From Ruminococcaceae bacterium UBA6413 (GTDB lineage: Bacteria; Bacillota; Clostridia; Oscillospirales; Ruminococcaceae), in NCBI GenBank assembly GCA_002437415.1, contig DJPL01000068.1:17080-81079 (forward strand): a stretch of DNA of 64,000 nt, written 5' to 3'. The notes below the pieces were generated by a model. The model was not told the origin of the DNA and ran no database searches. It saw only the letters and a program-made list of their open reading frames with translations. Positions 16,647 through 25,587 of this stretch are shown here, piece by piece (within the stretch, counting starts at the first letter, position 1; each line of letters opens with the position of its first letter). The translations under genes were made by a program, and so were the position numbers.

Positions 16647-19280
16647 ATGAATATTTTTAAAAAAGTGCTGACGGTTATAGCCGCGGCTGCTGTTATAGCT
16701 TCGCTTTCGGCTGTTGCCGTATCGGCTGACAGCTATGAGCCCGAAGCATCGGACGTGGTGACCGGAGAGGCTCAGGGAATTGCCACATATGCGACAAATA
16801 CACAGCAGGAGCAGGCAGAGCAGATAATCGCCGACTATATCGCAAAGAATATACCGGACGGTATTGCGGATGTTTCCAAAATGGACAAGGTTGCGGCATA
16901 TGTCGCCTCGTTCACTTACGACAAGAGCAATTCCGATCCGTATCTTATGGTGCTCAACGGTTCGGGCAATCCTTACGCCAGCGCAAAACTTGCCGTTTAT
17001 ATGCTGAAACAGGTCGGACTGACCGCCAGAACAAGATATGCATACAGAGAAAATGAAGATATACCGATGAAAGAAGCCGCATCGATGCTGACCACTGCGG
17101 TAAGATTAAACGACGGTAGGGTTTATCTGCTTTATATAGGCGGTGATGTGCTCGGTGAAAAAACATTCATCTCGCAAAAGGTAAATTCACGCTTCCTTTA
17201 TAAGCAGGTGTCAAGCAATAAATACGCCGTTTATTCGTATATACAGTTTGACGATGAGGTAAACGACTACAGCAACGCTACACAGACCGTTATGAATATT
17301 CCCGGATATATCGACGGTCACAAGATAGAGGTAATAGCAAGAGATTTCACCAGAGGCTGTATCGGCATTTCAAAGGTAACTATCCCCAATACCGTTACCG
17401 AGATCCAGCGCGGCGCTTTCGTATATACGAAACGCATACAGAGCATTACTATTCCGAGCTCGGTAAGCACTATCGCCGCCGATGTTTTTTCGGGAAACAA
17501 CTGCCTTAAGTTCACCGTTGACAGCAACAATAAGTATTTCAAGGCTATAAACGGCGACCTTTACTCTAAGGACGGCAAAACGCTTATTTCAGCTACAGGC
17601 TCGTCAATGACAAAGATCCCGAGCTACGTTGAAGTTATCGGTGACAATGCATTCTGCGGAAACGACCACATAGTTGATATCACGATCCCTGCAACCGTAA
17701 AGAAGATAAATGATGCCGCTTTTGCTTCATGCGATAATTTACGCAATGTAACGATTGAGGGTAACGGTCTTACCACTGTCGAGTCCGGGGCTTTCCAGTC
17801 TACAAAGCTGATCTCACTCAATATTCCCGCCTCCGTGACCTCTTTCAGTTACGACGCTTTCAACTGGTCGGAAATCATACTTGTGCTCTGCCCCGAGGGA
17901 GAGATTTCACAGAAGCTTACAGGCAGTGATGAAATTCAGCACCTGCTTGTATATACACCCGGCACATCGATCGGAAGATCATTTACCAAAAAGCCCACCT
18001 GTGAAAGTGACGGTCAACTGGTAGTTTCATCTTCATCGGGTTCACCGAAAACTTATACTGTTCCAAAGTCAAGTCTGTATCACAATTATGCGGTTGACGC
18101 AACATTTTCAGAAACCTGTGTAAAGGACGGCAGTATCAGATACCGTTGCACGACCTGCAATTCCTACACCGTTGAGTACACCACTTACGCCAAAGGTCAC
18201 AGCTATTCATCGGAATGGACTACCGACAAAGCACCTACCTGTATCAAGGAAGGTGTAAAATCGCATCACTGCGTCCGCTGTACGGCAAAGACTGATGAAA
18301 CTGCTATAGCTAAATCAGCCCATACATATAAGCAGACAGCAGTAGCGGCAACTGTTGATTCAAAGGGCTACACACTCAATAGGTGTACATACTGCGGATA
18401 CAGCTATAAAAGCAACTATACTCCTGTCCGCCCGATGCCGTCAAAAGTGACCGGTCTTGTATACGGTGCGCGCGGCTCGGATTATGTATCTCTCAAGTGG
18501 AATGCAGACAGCAATGCGACAGGATATATTCTCGAATATCTCAGCGGCAATAAATTCGTAAAGCTGGTCGACAAGGCTAGCGGCTCGGCTGTATCGTTCA
18601 AGGCAACAGGGCTCACTCCCGGAACGCTGTACAAGTTCAGAATAAGATCCTATTCTTCAAAATCGGACGGAACAAGAGCTTACGGCGCTTACAGTGATGT
18701 TCTTCGTGTAAGAACATTGCCTTCGGTAATGAGCGGTCTTTCGCTCGGCGCAAGAACCGATACCTCCGTAACTGTCAAGTGGAACAAAAATGAATACGCT
18801 AACGGTGCGGTAATTGAAATGTGGAAGAACGGCAAATGGGTCGCCATAGCCACAAAAACGACAAATTCCGCAGTATCGCATAAGATAACCGGACTTAATC
18901 CGTCAACCTCATACAAGCTCAGAGTAATAGCTTATACAAACGATGAAGGCGGCAGGATATACAGTGTAAGCAATCCGTCGATCACTGTCGAAACAGCACC
19001 CACGGCTGTATCAAACTTCCGCAGTACATTAAGCGCAAAGACGGCTATCCGCTTTAACTGGGACGAAAACACAACGGCAGACGGCTATATGTTTGAAATG
19101 ATAAAAGACGGTAAATGGGTTTTGAGTGCAAAAATCGAAGGCAGTTCAACCAAAAACTATTCACAGCTTAAGCTGGCTTCGAATGCGGCTTATAATTTCA
19201 GGATAAGAGCTTATAAAATAATAAACGGCAAAACGGTTTACGGCGCATATTCTTACACTGCGGCAAAAACGGCAAAATGA
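16647..19280 (+). CDS. Secreted BspA-like leucine-rich-repeat protein with three FN3 domains
   Basis: The 877-residue protein has a signal peptide (1-27, AVSA-DS). A region at about 50-190 resembles a transglutaminase-like fold. LRR_5/BspA-type repeats (about 215-445) carry IPNTVTEIQRGAF-like units. Next come three cysteine modules with CxxC pairs (CTTC, CVRC, CTYC; about 485-595). Three FN3 domains (about 605-877) end the protein. It has no dockerin, SLH or sortase signal. LRR and FN3 domains suggest adhesion or cell-surface binding. The Cys-module plus triple FN3 tail is shared with the mannanase downstream, so the two probably share a localisation mechanism. RBS CAGGAG is present. Confidence 0.85.
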   Translation: MNIFKKVLTVIAAAAVIASLSAVAVSADSYEPEASDVVTGEAQGIATYATNTQQEQAEQIIADYIAKNIPDGIADVSKMDKVAAYVASFTYDKSNSDPYLMVLNGSGNPYASAKLAVYMLKQVGLTARTRYAYRENEDIPMKEAASMLTTAVRLNDGRVYLLYIGGDVLGEKTFISQKVNSRFLYKQVSSNKYAVYSYIQFDDEVNDYSNATQTVMNIPGYIDGHKIEVIARDFTRGCIGISKVTIPNTVTEIQRGAFVYTKRIQSITIPSSVSTIAADVFSGNNCLKFTVDSNNKYFKAINGDLYSKDGKTLISATGSSMTKIPSYVEVIGDNAFCGNDHIVDITIPATVKKINDAAFASCDNLRNVTIEGNGLTTVESGAFQSTKLISLNIPASVTSFSYDAFNWSEIILVLCPEGEISQKLTGSDEIQHLLVYTPGTSIGRSFTKKPTCESDGQLVVSSSSGSPKTYTVPKSSLYHNYAVDATFSETCVKDGSIRYRCTTCNSYTVEYTTYAKGHSYSSEWTTDKAPTCIKEGVKSHHCVRCTAKTDETAIAKSAHTYKQTAVAATVDSKGYTLNRCTYCGYSYKSNYTPVRPMPSKVTGLVYGARGSDYVSLKWNADSNATGYILEYLSGNKFVKLVDKASGSAVSFKATGLTPGTLYKFRIRSYSSKSDGTRAYGAYSDVLRVRTLPSVMSGLSLGARTDTSVTVKWNKNEYANGAVIEMWKNGKWVAIATKTTNSAVSHKITGLNPSTSYKLRVIAYTNDEGGRIYSVSNPSITVETAPTAVSNFRSTLSAKTAIRFNWDENTTADGYMFEMIKDGKWVLSAKIEGSSTKNYSQLKLASNAAYNFRIRAYKIINGKTVYGAYSYTAAKTAK

Positions 19281-19352
19281 GAATATCAGAGATATCCGAG
19301 GGGCTGTCACACAATTCCTCAGACTGTCAAAAGACCTTTAAAAAATTTTGAA

Positions 19353-19534
19353 ATGGGGTCGCAGGGGCGAAGCCCCCGACAGGGACTAGGGGCGGTAGCC
19401 CCAGCAAAATACCCCCGGCACGGATGCCGGGCGTGTATGCCCAAAGGCTCTGCACGATGCAGAGCCAACCAAGCATACACAGCCTTTCACCGTGGGAAAG
19501 GGGTTTGGGGATAGGGATAGAGAATTTGCTCCAT
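19353..19534 (+). repeat. Structured hairpin repeat, copy A
   Basis: This non-coding 182-bp element is an inverted copy of 25373-25553. Hairpins in order are GGGGC/GCCCC (19364-19376), GGGGC/GCCCC (19389-19402), CCCGGCA-CGGA-TGCCGGG (19414-19431) and an outer GTGTATGC/GCATACAC helix (19433-19440/19473-19480). The last encloses GGCTCTGCA-CGA-TGCAGAGCC. A CCTTTC/GAAAGG arm follows. Relative to copy B, several stems differ by paired substitutions, for example GGCTC/GAGCC versus GGCTT/AAGCC. Confidence 0.9.
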
Positions 19535-19567
19535 TCCTTATTCATATAAAAAATAAATTTTTTAAAA

Positions 19568-19601
19568 ACAGAGGGGTTGTGTCGCAACCCTTCTGTTTTT
19601 T
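19568..19601 (+). terminator. Terminator downstream of the LRR/FN3 gene and repeat copy A
   Basis: A 12-bp stem (19568-19579/19585-19596) is followed by T residues. It lies 290 bases after the stop codon, beyond the repeat. Similar sequence (GAGGGGCTGT...CCTC) occurs just before the repeat at about 19299, so the repeat may sit between two terminator-like hairpins. Confidence 0.75.
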
Positions 19602-19824
19602 GCCGTTACAGGAGGTTACCTCCATTTTTAACTTAACTAATATCTGTAATTTTTATTAGTTTCATGAAAACAGTTTCATAAACTGATTAAATTTAAAGTT
19701 AATAAAAGTTTTTCTTGTTTTTTAGCCTGCGTTCTGTCGCGAATTTATGAAAATATTACAATGAATTATGCTATATGCACACAATTCGCTTGTTTGTATT
19801 GTGAAATTCACAGAAAAAATCGAC

Positions 19825-19881
19825 TGTGTTAAGTAAATTTAGTTAAAGTTGTTGACTTTAATTAACACAGCGTGCTATTAT
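19825..19881 (+). promoter_or_regulatory. Mannanase promoter with overlapping palindromic operator candidate
   Basis: TTGACT (19852-19857), an 18-base spacer and TATTAT (19876-19881). Nested inverted repeats surround the -35 box. The outer arms are TGTGTTAA (19825-19832) and TTAACACA (19862-19869), and the inner arms TTAAAGT (19843-19849) and ACTTTAA (19855-19861). This suggests a repressor or activator site controlling GH5 expression. The AT-rich stretch 19602-19824 has more TTAA-type half sites (for example TTTAAAGTTAAT) but no gene. Confidence 0.7.
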
Positions 19882-19938
19882 GAAGCAAAGTTTAACAAAA
19901 CCATGAGGCTATGGAATAATAGCAGGAGGAGTAAAATT

Positions 19939-22900
19939 ATGACAGGTTTCAAGAAAAGGCTGGCAGGCTCGGCGCTTGCCGCGGCAATGACGCTTTCCGC
20001 CTTACCGGTATCTGTGTTTTTCATAAGCACAAAGGCAGAAGCGCAGAATGTTCCGAGCGGCTTTGCGTATGCGCAGGGAACAAGGTTTATGCTTGACGGA
20101 AGTCCGTTCTACTATGCGGGAACGAACTGTTACTACCTGACATTCAAATCACAGGAGGCGGTAGATAATGTATTCAAGGATGCCGAAGCGATGGGGCTTA
20201 AGGTTATCAGAATATGGGGCAACCTTGATGTAGGGGTAAAGACCGGTACTACAGACAGCGAAGGAAAGCCGGTGTTTACGAATAATAATGACGGCTCGGG
20301 AGAAAAGGACGGAGTATATTTTCAGTATTTTGACAAGGACCTCGGCAAGCCTGTAATAAATCACGGAGAGGACGGCTTGCAAAAGCTTGATTACGCCTTA
20401 TATCAGGCGGAAAAGCACGGCATAAAGCTGCTCATTACATTTACTAACTACTGGGACGCATTCGGCGGTATGGGGCAGTATGTTAAATGGGCACAGGAGC
20501 TTGGCATAACAGGGCTTGAAAAAGAGGATTTTTATACCAATGAAACGCTGAAGGGCTGGTATAAGGATTATATAAACGAACTGCTCAATCACACAAATGT
20601 TTACACAGGCAATAAGCTGAAAGACGAACCTTCCGTATTCGCGTGGGAGCTTTCCAACGAGCCGCGATGCAAGACCGACGCACAGTGCAAGGATAATATT
20701 CTTTATAACTGGGCAAAGGAAATGAGCGAATATGTAAAGAGCATCGACCCCAACCATATGGTGTCGCTCGGCGACGAGGGCTTTTATAATAAGCCTTACG
20801 GATATTACGACGAATACACTACCTCAAATTACGCATTTTACGGTGCGGAGGGCGTAGATTTTGAAAAGCTTATGACTATTGACACGCTCGATTTCGGTAC
20901 GCCGCACCTGTACCTTGACCAGTGGGGAATGAAGCATACAGGCACAGGGCAGGACGATCTGCTCTGGTTCAAGATACACGGCGAAACCTGTGCAGAGCTC
21001 GGCAAGCCTGTTATACTCGAAGAGTTCGGTCTTACGGATAAAACTATCCGTGACAGCGAGTATGAACAGTGGTTCGATGTTCTTGAAGGCAACGTTTATG
21101 ATACCGTTGAATATGCAGGTACAAACTACTGGATGATAGCGTCATATGTGGACGGTGCGCTTTATCCCGACTATGACCAGTATACGGTTTACGGACTGGA
21201 GGGCGCGGCTACCGAAAGCACAAGACAGCTCATTATGAAGCACGCCGCAAATATGACGGCTAAAAACAACGTCAATACCATTGTAAACGATAAGCTGAGC
21301 TTTGACAGATCGGATAACAATAACGTTACTGTCAGTGCAAATATGAAGGAAGGTTCTATCAGCGGTGTTTCTCTTGACGGAAAGGCACTGACAAACGGCA
21401 CGGATTTTACAATAGAAGGAAATACTGTTACGATAAGCGCGGCTTATCTCAAAACGCTTGAGCTCAAAAACCATATATTCACGCTTGAATGTACGGCGGG
21501 AAGCAGTCCTAAGTTCAGCATAAACGTTACCGACATTACAATTCCCGCTCCCACACTTGACAAATACATAGCTTCTGTCGACAAGAACTCACGTCATTAC
21601 AAGCAGTTGAATATTGGCTATGACAAGAAGACAAGTGAGTTCCGCGGAATAACGGTAAACGGCAAATACCTCACGGCAGGTACAGACTACACTGATAGCG
21701 GTGCTTCCGTTACATTCTCGGATAAGTATATAAAATCTCTCGGTGAGGGTACTGTTACATTTGTGTTTGATTTTTATGAGGGTTCAGACTGTGAGTTTCA
21801 GCTTACCGTGACCGATACATCGGCACTGGAGGATATAGATACTTTTGAAAGCTACGCAGACGACGCTCAGCTGAACAACGCCTACACGGCAAATATAAGC
21901 GGCAATAACGTTTCTGTTTCTCTTATCGAAAACGCAGGCGGCAAAGCGATGAGCTTTGAATACAATGTCGGTTCGCCTAACGGATATTGCGGCGTAAATC
22001 ATACTCTTTCGCTCCGTAACGTTTCAGCATATAAAGGTGTATGCTTCACGCTGACGGGCGATAACAGCGGCAACAGCTTTACGCTCCAGTTCAGGGATAA
22101 GAACGATAAGTATTTTGAAAAACAGATAACGGTGGATTTCGCAGGCGAAAAAACCTTTGAAGTTCCTTTTGAAGAATTTATCGCACCGAGCTGGCAGTCA
22201 GACTCCGGCACGCTTGACACCTCGGGAATAGTTCAGGTCGCATTCTATGCGGGCGGCGGCGGAAATACCGACACAGGTACATATATCATTGACGATGTTT
22301 ACTTCTGCAACGATGAACAGGAGGACGAGGGTGCGCATCTTGTTGACAAGACAGGCGTATATGACGCTTCCGCTCCCGCATCTGTGCTCACAAAGCTTGT
22401 TTTAAACGGTCAGGGTATATCAAAAATCATCTGCGCAGATAAAGAGCTTGACAGCAGTATTGATTATTCGTGGAACGGCAGTCAGGTAACACTGAACACC
22501 GCCTTTATGTCAACTCTCACAAACGGCGAGCACGAAATCACTTACTGCTTCAGCGACGGAACAAGCGATGTATTTATACTTACGGTCAAAAACTCATCCG
22601 TAACAGAAGAGCATACCTGTAAATACGTTTCTAAAACGGTAAAACCGACAACAAGCTCGGAGGGCTATACGCTTCATACTTGTTCGATATGCAAAAAGTC
22701 ATACAAGGATAATTTCGTTCCCAAGCTCAAAACGGATATAGATGCTGTGACAGGTTTTGTTTTCGGCTCGCGTGATAGCGAAAGCATATCTCTCAGATGG
22801 GACAGACAGGACAATGTCAGCGGCTATATTCTTGAATATCTGAGCGGCAATAAATTTGAAAAGATAGCCGATAAAGGCAGCGTGAGCTCCGTATCTCATA

Positions 22901-23574
22901 AAGTTACGGGATTACAGTCGGGCAAATTGTACAAATTCAGGGTAAGAGCTTATGTAAGCAGTGACGGAAAGCGTATCTACGGAGGATACAGCCCTGTTCT
23001 TTGCGTAAGGACCTTACCTAAGGCAATGACCGGCGTTTCGGTAAAGGCAACAGCAGATAACTCAATCACGGTTGCATGGAACGACAACACAACAGCTAAC
23101 GGTGCTTGTGTTGAAATATACAGCAACGGACAGTGGAAAACCGCGGCGTTTAAATCTTCTTCCGCCGCAACCTATACTGTCACCGGACTTAAGCAGGCTA
23201 CTTCGTATAAGATCCGGGTACGCGCTTACATAAATGACGAAAGCGGCAAAATTTACAGCGTATACAACACAACATTGACAACGACAACCGCTTTATCTGC
23301 CGTAGAAAATTTCCGCACGGTTATAAGCACAAGAACAGCCTTACGCTTTAATTGGAACAGACATACAGCGGCTGACGGATATGTTGTTGAAATGGCAAAC
23401 GGCGAAGACTGGATCGCCGTAGATACTCTTAACGGCAATAGATCGATAGCCGTTGCAAAAACGGGACTTACGTCGGATACCGCATACACATTCAGAATAA
23501 GGGTATTTAAGACGATAAACGGTCAGACCGTTTACAGCGATTACTCTTATCTGAACGCAAGAACAGCAAAATAA
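19939..23574 (+). CDS. Secreted GH5 (subfamily 7-like) beta-mannanase with X2, CBM-like and FN3 modules
   Basis: The start is ATG 19939, after AGGAGG; an upstream in-frame ATG lies within the promoter. The 1211 residues begin with a signal peptide (about 1-34). The GH5 catalytic domain (about 40-440) has acid/base Glu241 in WELSNEPRC and nucleophile Glu362 in ILEEFG, as in endo-beta-1,4-mannanases. X2-type modules follow at about 441-535 and 537-627. A carbohydrate-binding beta-sandwich of CBM11/CIA30-like look spans about 630-790, and a third X2-like module 797-887. A CxxC module (CSIC) lies at about 889-929 and three FN3 domains at about 934-1211. It should cut mannan backbones outside the cell. 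It has no dockerin or sortase signal. An alpha-galactosidase gene cluster lies downstream on the opposite strand. Confidence 0.9.
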   Translation: MTGFKKRLAGSALAAAMTLSALPVSVFFISTKAEAQNVPSGFAYAQGTRFMLDGSPFYYAGTNCYYLTFKSQEAVDNVFKDAEAMGLKVIRIWGNLDVGVKTGTTDSEGKPVFTNNNDGSGEKDGVYFQYFDKDLGKPVINHGEDGLQKLDYALYQAEKHGIKLLITFTNYWDAFGGMGQYVKWAQELGITGLEKEDFYTNETLKGWYKDYINELLNHTNVYTGNKLKDEPSVFAWELSNEPRCKTDAQCKDNILYNWAKEMSEYVKSIDPNHMVSLGDEGFYNKPYGYYDEYTTSNYAFYGAEGVDFEKLMTIDTLDFGTPHLYLDQWGMKHTGTGQDDLLWFKIHGETCAELGKPVILEEFGLTDKTIRDSEYEQWFDVLEGNVYDTVEYAGTNYWMIASYVDGALYPDYDQYTVYGLEGAATESTRQLIMKHAANMTAKNNVNTIVNDKLSFDRSDNNNVTVSANMKEGSISGVSLDGKALTNGTDFTIEGNTVTISAAYLKTLELKNHIFTLECTAGSSPKFSINVTDITIPAPTLDKYIASVDKNSRHYKQLNIGYDKKTSEFRGITVNGKYLTAGTDYTDSGASVTFSDKYIKSLGEGTVTFVFDFYEGSDCEFQLTVTDTSALEDIDTFESYADDAQLNNAYTANISGNNVSVSLIENAGGKAMSFEYNVGSPNGYCGVNHTLSLRNVSAYKGVCFTLTGDNSGNSFTLQFRDKNDKYFEKQITVDFAGEKTFEVPFEEFIAPSWQSDSGTLDTSGIVQVAFYAGGGGNTDTGTYIIDDVYFCNDEQEDEGAHLVDKTGVYDASAPASVLTKLVLNGQGISKIICADKELDSSIDYSWNGSQVTLNTAFMSTLTNGEHEITYCFSDGTSDVFILTVKNSSVTEEHTCKYVSKTVKPTTSSEGYTLHTCSICKKSYKDNFVPKLKTDIDAVTGFVFGSRDSESISLRWDRQDNVSGYILEYLSGNKFEKIADKGSVSSVSHKVTGLQSGKLYKFRVRAYVSSDGKRIYGGYSPVLCVRTLPKAMTGVSVKATADNSITVAWNDNTTANGACVEIYSNGQWKTAAFKSSSAATYTVTGLKQATSYKIRVRAYINDESGKIYSVYNTTLTTTTALSAVENFRTVISTRTALRFNWNRHTAADGYVVEMANGEDWIAVDTLNGNRSIAVAKTGLTSDTAYTFRIRVFKTINGQTVYSDYSYLNARTAK

Positions 23575-23587
23575 ATATAACAAAAAT

Positions 23588-23617
23588 ATGCCCACAGCCT
23601 GCGCTGTGGGCATTGTT
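23588..23617. terminator. Bidirectional terminator between the mannanase and the zinc-ribbon gene
   Basis: An 11-bp perfect stem (23588-23598/23603-23613) has T residues on the right and A residues on the left, between convergent genes. Confidence 0.9.
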
Positions 23618-23625
23618 TTGCAATT

Positions 23626-23829
23626 TTATCTGAACAGCGTACATTCTCCGCTTTTCCTGTAATACGCTATGCGTTCTTCAATTACCTCGCGGGTGGTGTT
23701 GTAATACTCCGCAAGACAATCTATGCAGAAAAACTCATCCGCGTTGCGCGTGACAAGCTTTCTGTAGATCGCTATATCATCGCCACCGAGCGGCGCACCG
23801 CACTTTTTGCACGTCTTGTAGTTTGACAT
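23626..23829 (-). CDS. Small double-CxxC (zinc-ribbon-like) protein
   Basis: Translated from the ATG at 23829, this is a 67-residue protein with CKKCGAP and CIDCLAEYY knuckles, then a basic helix and a late Cys. The four-cysteine pattern suggests one bound zinc. The ATG overlaps the TAA of the upstream GH27 gene by one base (TAATG), so translation is probably coupled. A longer upstream frame is open but runs inside the GH27 gene and is unlikely. Function is unknown; the operon position with an alpha-galactosidase may be accidental. Confidence 0.75.
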   Translation of the reverse strand: MSNYKTCKKCGAPLGGDDIAIYRKLVTRNADEFFCIDCLAEYYNTTREVIEERIAYYRKSGECTLFR

Positions 23830-25019
23830 TAAAGCTTTACGACCTTTGCCGTATATACTGCGCAGTCGTGAGGCTGTATTGTTGTGACATATCTCTCGGA
23901 GAATTTGCCGATATCCTCGTGCGACCAGCAATCGTGCATTTCAAGACCTCTGCCTGCCGCAGTGCTGAGCCCTATATCCCAGAGCTGTAAAGACATCTCT
24001 GCGGGTACATCGCTGAAGTTGTACATACCGATGGCATAGTCGCCGTTAGCGAGGGGCTTTACGAGTGAGAACACGTTTTCGGGGTTGTTCCACTGGCTTA
24101 TGCGGTAAGGCCCTCTGCACTCGATATCCTGGTTTACCGCGATAACTTCCTTATTAGTCAGTATCTCCTTTGTCTTGTCGGTCATATGACGGATATCACA
24201 GCCTATCATAAGCGGTGAGTTCATCATTGCCCACAGTGAGAAGTGCGTCTTGTACTCTGTGTCGGTACAGCCGCCGAGGCCCTTGCCTTCCTTGTTGCCG
24301 AACTGGTCGTCGCTCTCGCCGTTTATATACTGGTTGTTTGAACCGCCGTGCATACCGACAACAAGCATATCTATATCGTTGTGGCAGAAGCAGCCGCCGT
24401 AGCACTCGTTACCCATCTGTGACAGAGCAAGACGCTTGATCGATTCCCAGTTATCCTGGATATCGCCTGTCGAACGGAAAAGATGAGCGCCGCTCTCTCT
24501 TATCCACTTGTAGATGTCATCGTTGCCCCAGTTGCACGCTGAGAACATAATCGGTCTGCCGCAGTTTCTCAGAGCGGTCGACATACGCTTGTAGAGTATC
24601 TCGCCGGGGATATGTACGGGCTTGTAGCAGTAGTCGTACTTCAGGTAGTCAACGCCCCACTCTGCGAACGTTTCTGCGTCCTGGAACTCGTGCTCAAAGC
24701 TTCCGGGGTGACCTGCACAGGTGTGAGTACCTGCACATGAGTAGATACCGAACTTCAGACCCTTTGAGTGTACATAGTCTGCAACGGGTTTGATACCGTT
24801 CGGGAACTTCCAGTGATCGGGAACAAGCTCGCCCTTTTCGTTTCTCTGCTTTTCGCTCCAGCAGTCGTCAATTACAACATACTCATAACCTGCGTCCTTA
24901 AGACCGTTTTCGATGAATGCGTCAGCCGCCTGCTTGATAAGCTCTTCGTTTATCTCCCAGGTAAATGTGTTCCAGCTGTTCCAGCCCATAGGGGGTGTCA
25001 TTCCGAGTAACTTTTCCAT
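23829..25019 (-). CDS. GH27 alpha-galactosidase (intracellular)
   Basis: This 396-residue glycosidase removes terminal alpha-galactose. The family signature MTPPMGWNSWNTF is at the start, with VVIDDCW after it. The nucleophile is Asp129 in YLKYDYC and the acid/base Asp186 in RSTGDIQ. The C-terminal beta-sandwich is present. There is no signal peptide, so it acts in the cytoplasm on imported oligosaccharides such as galactosyl-mannooligosaccharides released by the neighbouring mannanase. It is in an operon with the YdbC-like gene upstream (24-base gap) and the zinc-ribbon gene downstream (1-base overlap). Confidence 0.93.
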   Translation of the reverse strand: MEKLLGMTPPMGWNSWNTFTWEINEELIKQAADAFIENGLKDAGYEYVVIDDCWSEKQRNEKGELVPDHWKFPNGIKPVADYVHSKGLKFGIYSCAGTHTCAGHPGSFEHEFQDAETFAEWGVDYLKYDYCYKPVHIPGEILYKRMSTALRNCGRPIMFSACNWGNDDIYKWIRESGAHLFRSTGDIQDNWESIKRLALSQMGNECYGGCFCHNDIDMLVVGMHGGSNNQYINGESDDQFGNKEGKGLGGCTDTEYKTHFSLWAMMNSPLMIGCDIRHMTDKTKEILTNKEVIAVNQDIECRGPYRISQWNNPENVFSLVKPLANGDYAIGMYNFSDVPAEMSLQLWDIGLSTAAGRGLEMHDCWSHEDIGKFSERYVTTIQPHDCAVYTAKVVKL

Positions 25020-25043
25020 TTTGTTTGTTTTTCCTTTCAGATA

Positions 25044-25277
25044 TTATTCTTCAAAACTGTCTTCTTCGTTTCTTGTATTCCAGAGCTCAACAAGGCGTTC
25101 CATCTCTTCTTCTGTGAGTGAAATGCCCTTGCCCATTCTGCTGTGGTCGGGTGCCCATGAACGGATATCGTACTTAGGCTCTCTGTCGTTCCAGCTTACC
25201 ATGTTAAGCTCAATGTTGTACTTACCTTCGCTGATAACGCCGAGTTCCTGTGTTATCTCATACTTGAATTCTGCCAT
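25044..25277 (-). CDS. YdbC/PC4-like DNA-binding protein
   Basis: The start is the ATG at 25277, preceded by AAGGA. A longer in-frame extension would translate the hairpin repeat and is rejected. The 77-residue protein matches the small YdbC family (PC4-fold, single-stranded DNA binding). Features are FKYEITQELGVISE, the WNDREPKYDIR core strand and an acidic C-terminal helix with EEEMERLVELW. It may act as a chromatin or transcription accessory protein. It is the first gene of the GH27 operon, 95 bases from repeat copy B. Confidence 0.8.
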   Translation of the reverse strand: MAEFKYEITQELGVISEGKYNIELNMVSWNDREPKYDIRSWAPDHSRMGKGISLTEEEMERLVELWNTRNEEDSFEE

Positions 25278-25322
25278 GTCCTTAGTTCCTTTCTTATATA
25301 CGGAGTTTTTAATTTTTATATT

Positions 25323-25344
25323 AAAGAGGATTATGCCTCTTCTC
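25323..25344. repeat. Direct repeat, left flank of repeat copy B
   Basis: AAAGAGG-ATTATG-CCTCTTCTC forms a small hairpin. It is repeated with a single-base difference at 25588-25608, on the other side of repeat copy B. Confidence 0.8.
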
Positions 25345-25372
25345 AGTTTGTAGAAAACGTCCGTTTTTAAAA

Positions 25373-25553
25373 AATAGAGCAAATTTTCTAACCCTAACCC
25401 CAAACCCCTTCCCCTCGGGAAGGGCTGTGTATGCTTGGTTGGCTTTGCGTCCTGCAAAGCCTTGTGGCATACACGCCCGGCATCCGTGCCGGGGCTATAT
25501 TGCTGGGGCTATCGCCCCTAGTCCCTATTGGGGGCTACGCCCCTCAACCCCAT
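25373..25553 (-). repeat. Structured hairpin repeat, copy B (inverted relative to copy A)
   Basis: Read on the minus strand, this 181-bp element matches copy A (19353-19534) almost throughout. It has the same hairpin order and the same CGGA-capped CCCGGCA stem. The GTGTATGC/GCATACAC helix encloses GGCTTTGC/GCAAAGCC, a compensatory variant of copy A. It occupies most of the gap between the YdbC-like gene and the phosphoesterase. Confidence 0.9.
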
Positions 25554-25587
25554 TTTTTAATAACGATAGATGTTTTTGATAGACTGA

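Noticed and set aside
19327..19587. Small minus-strand open frame (86 codons) over repeat copy A
   Set aside because: Its product is a translation of the GC-rich hairpins, and the same hairpins in copy B give no matching protein with conserved frame.
19939..23574. Dockerin or cellulosome link for the mannanase
   Set aside because: No duplicated calcium-binding dockerin motif is present; the C-terminus is three FN3 domains.
25278..25457. N-terminal extension of the YdbC-like protein through repeat copy B
   Set aside because: The extension would translate hairpin repeat DNA; the ATG at 25277 has its own ribosome site and matches the family start.
19353..25553. Composite transposon bounded by insertion sequences
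   Set aside because: The bracketing repeats contain no transposase frame and are about 180 bp; only a non-autonomous element is possible.
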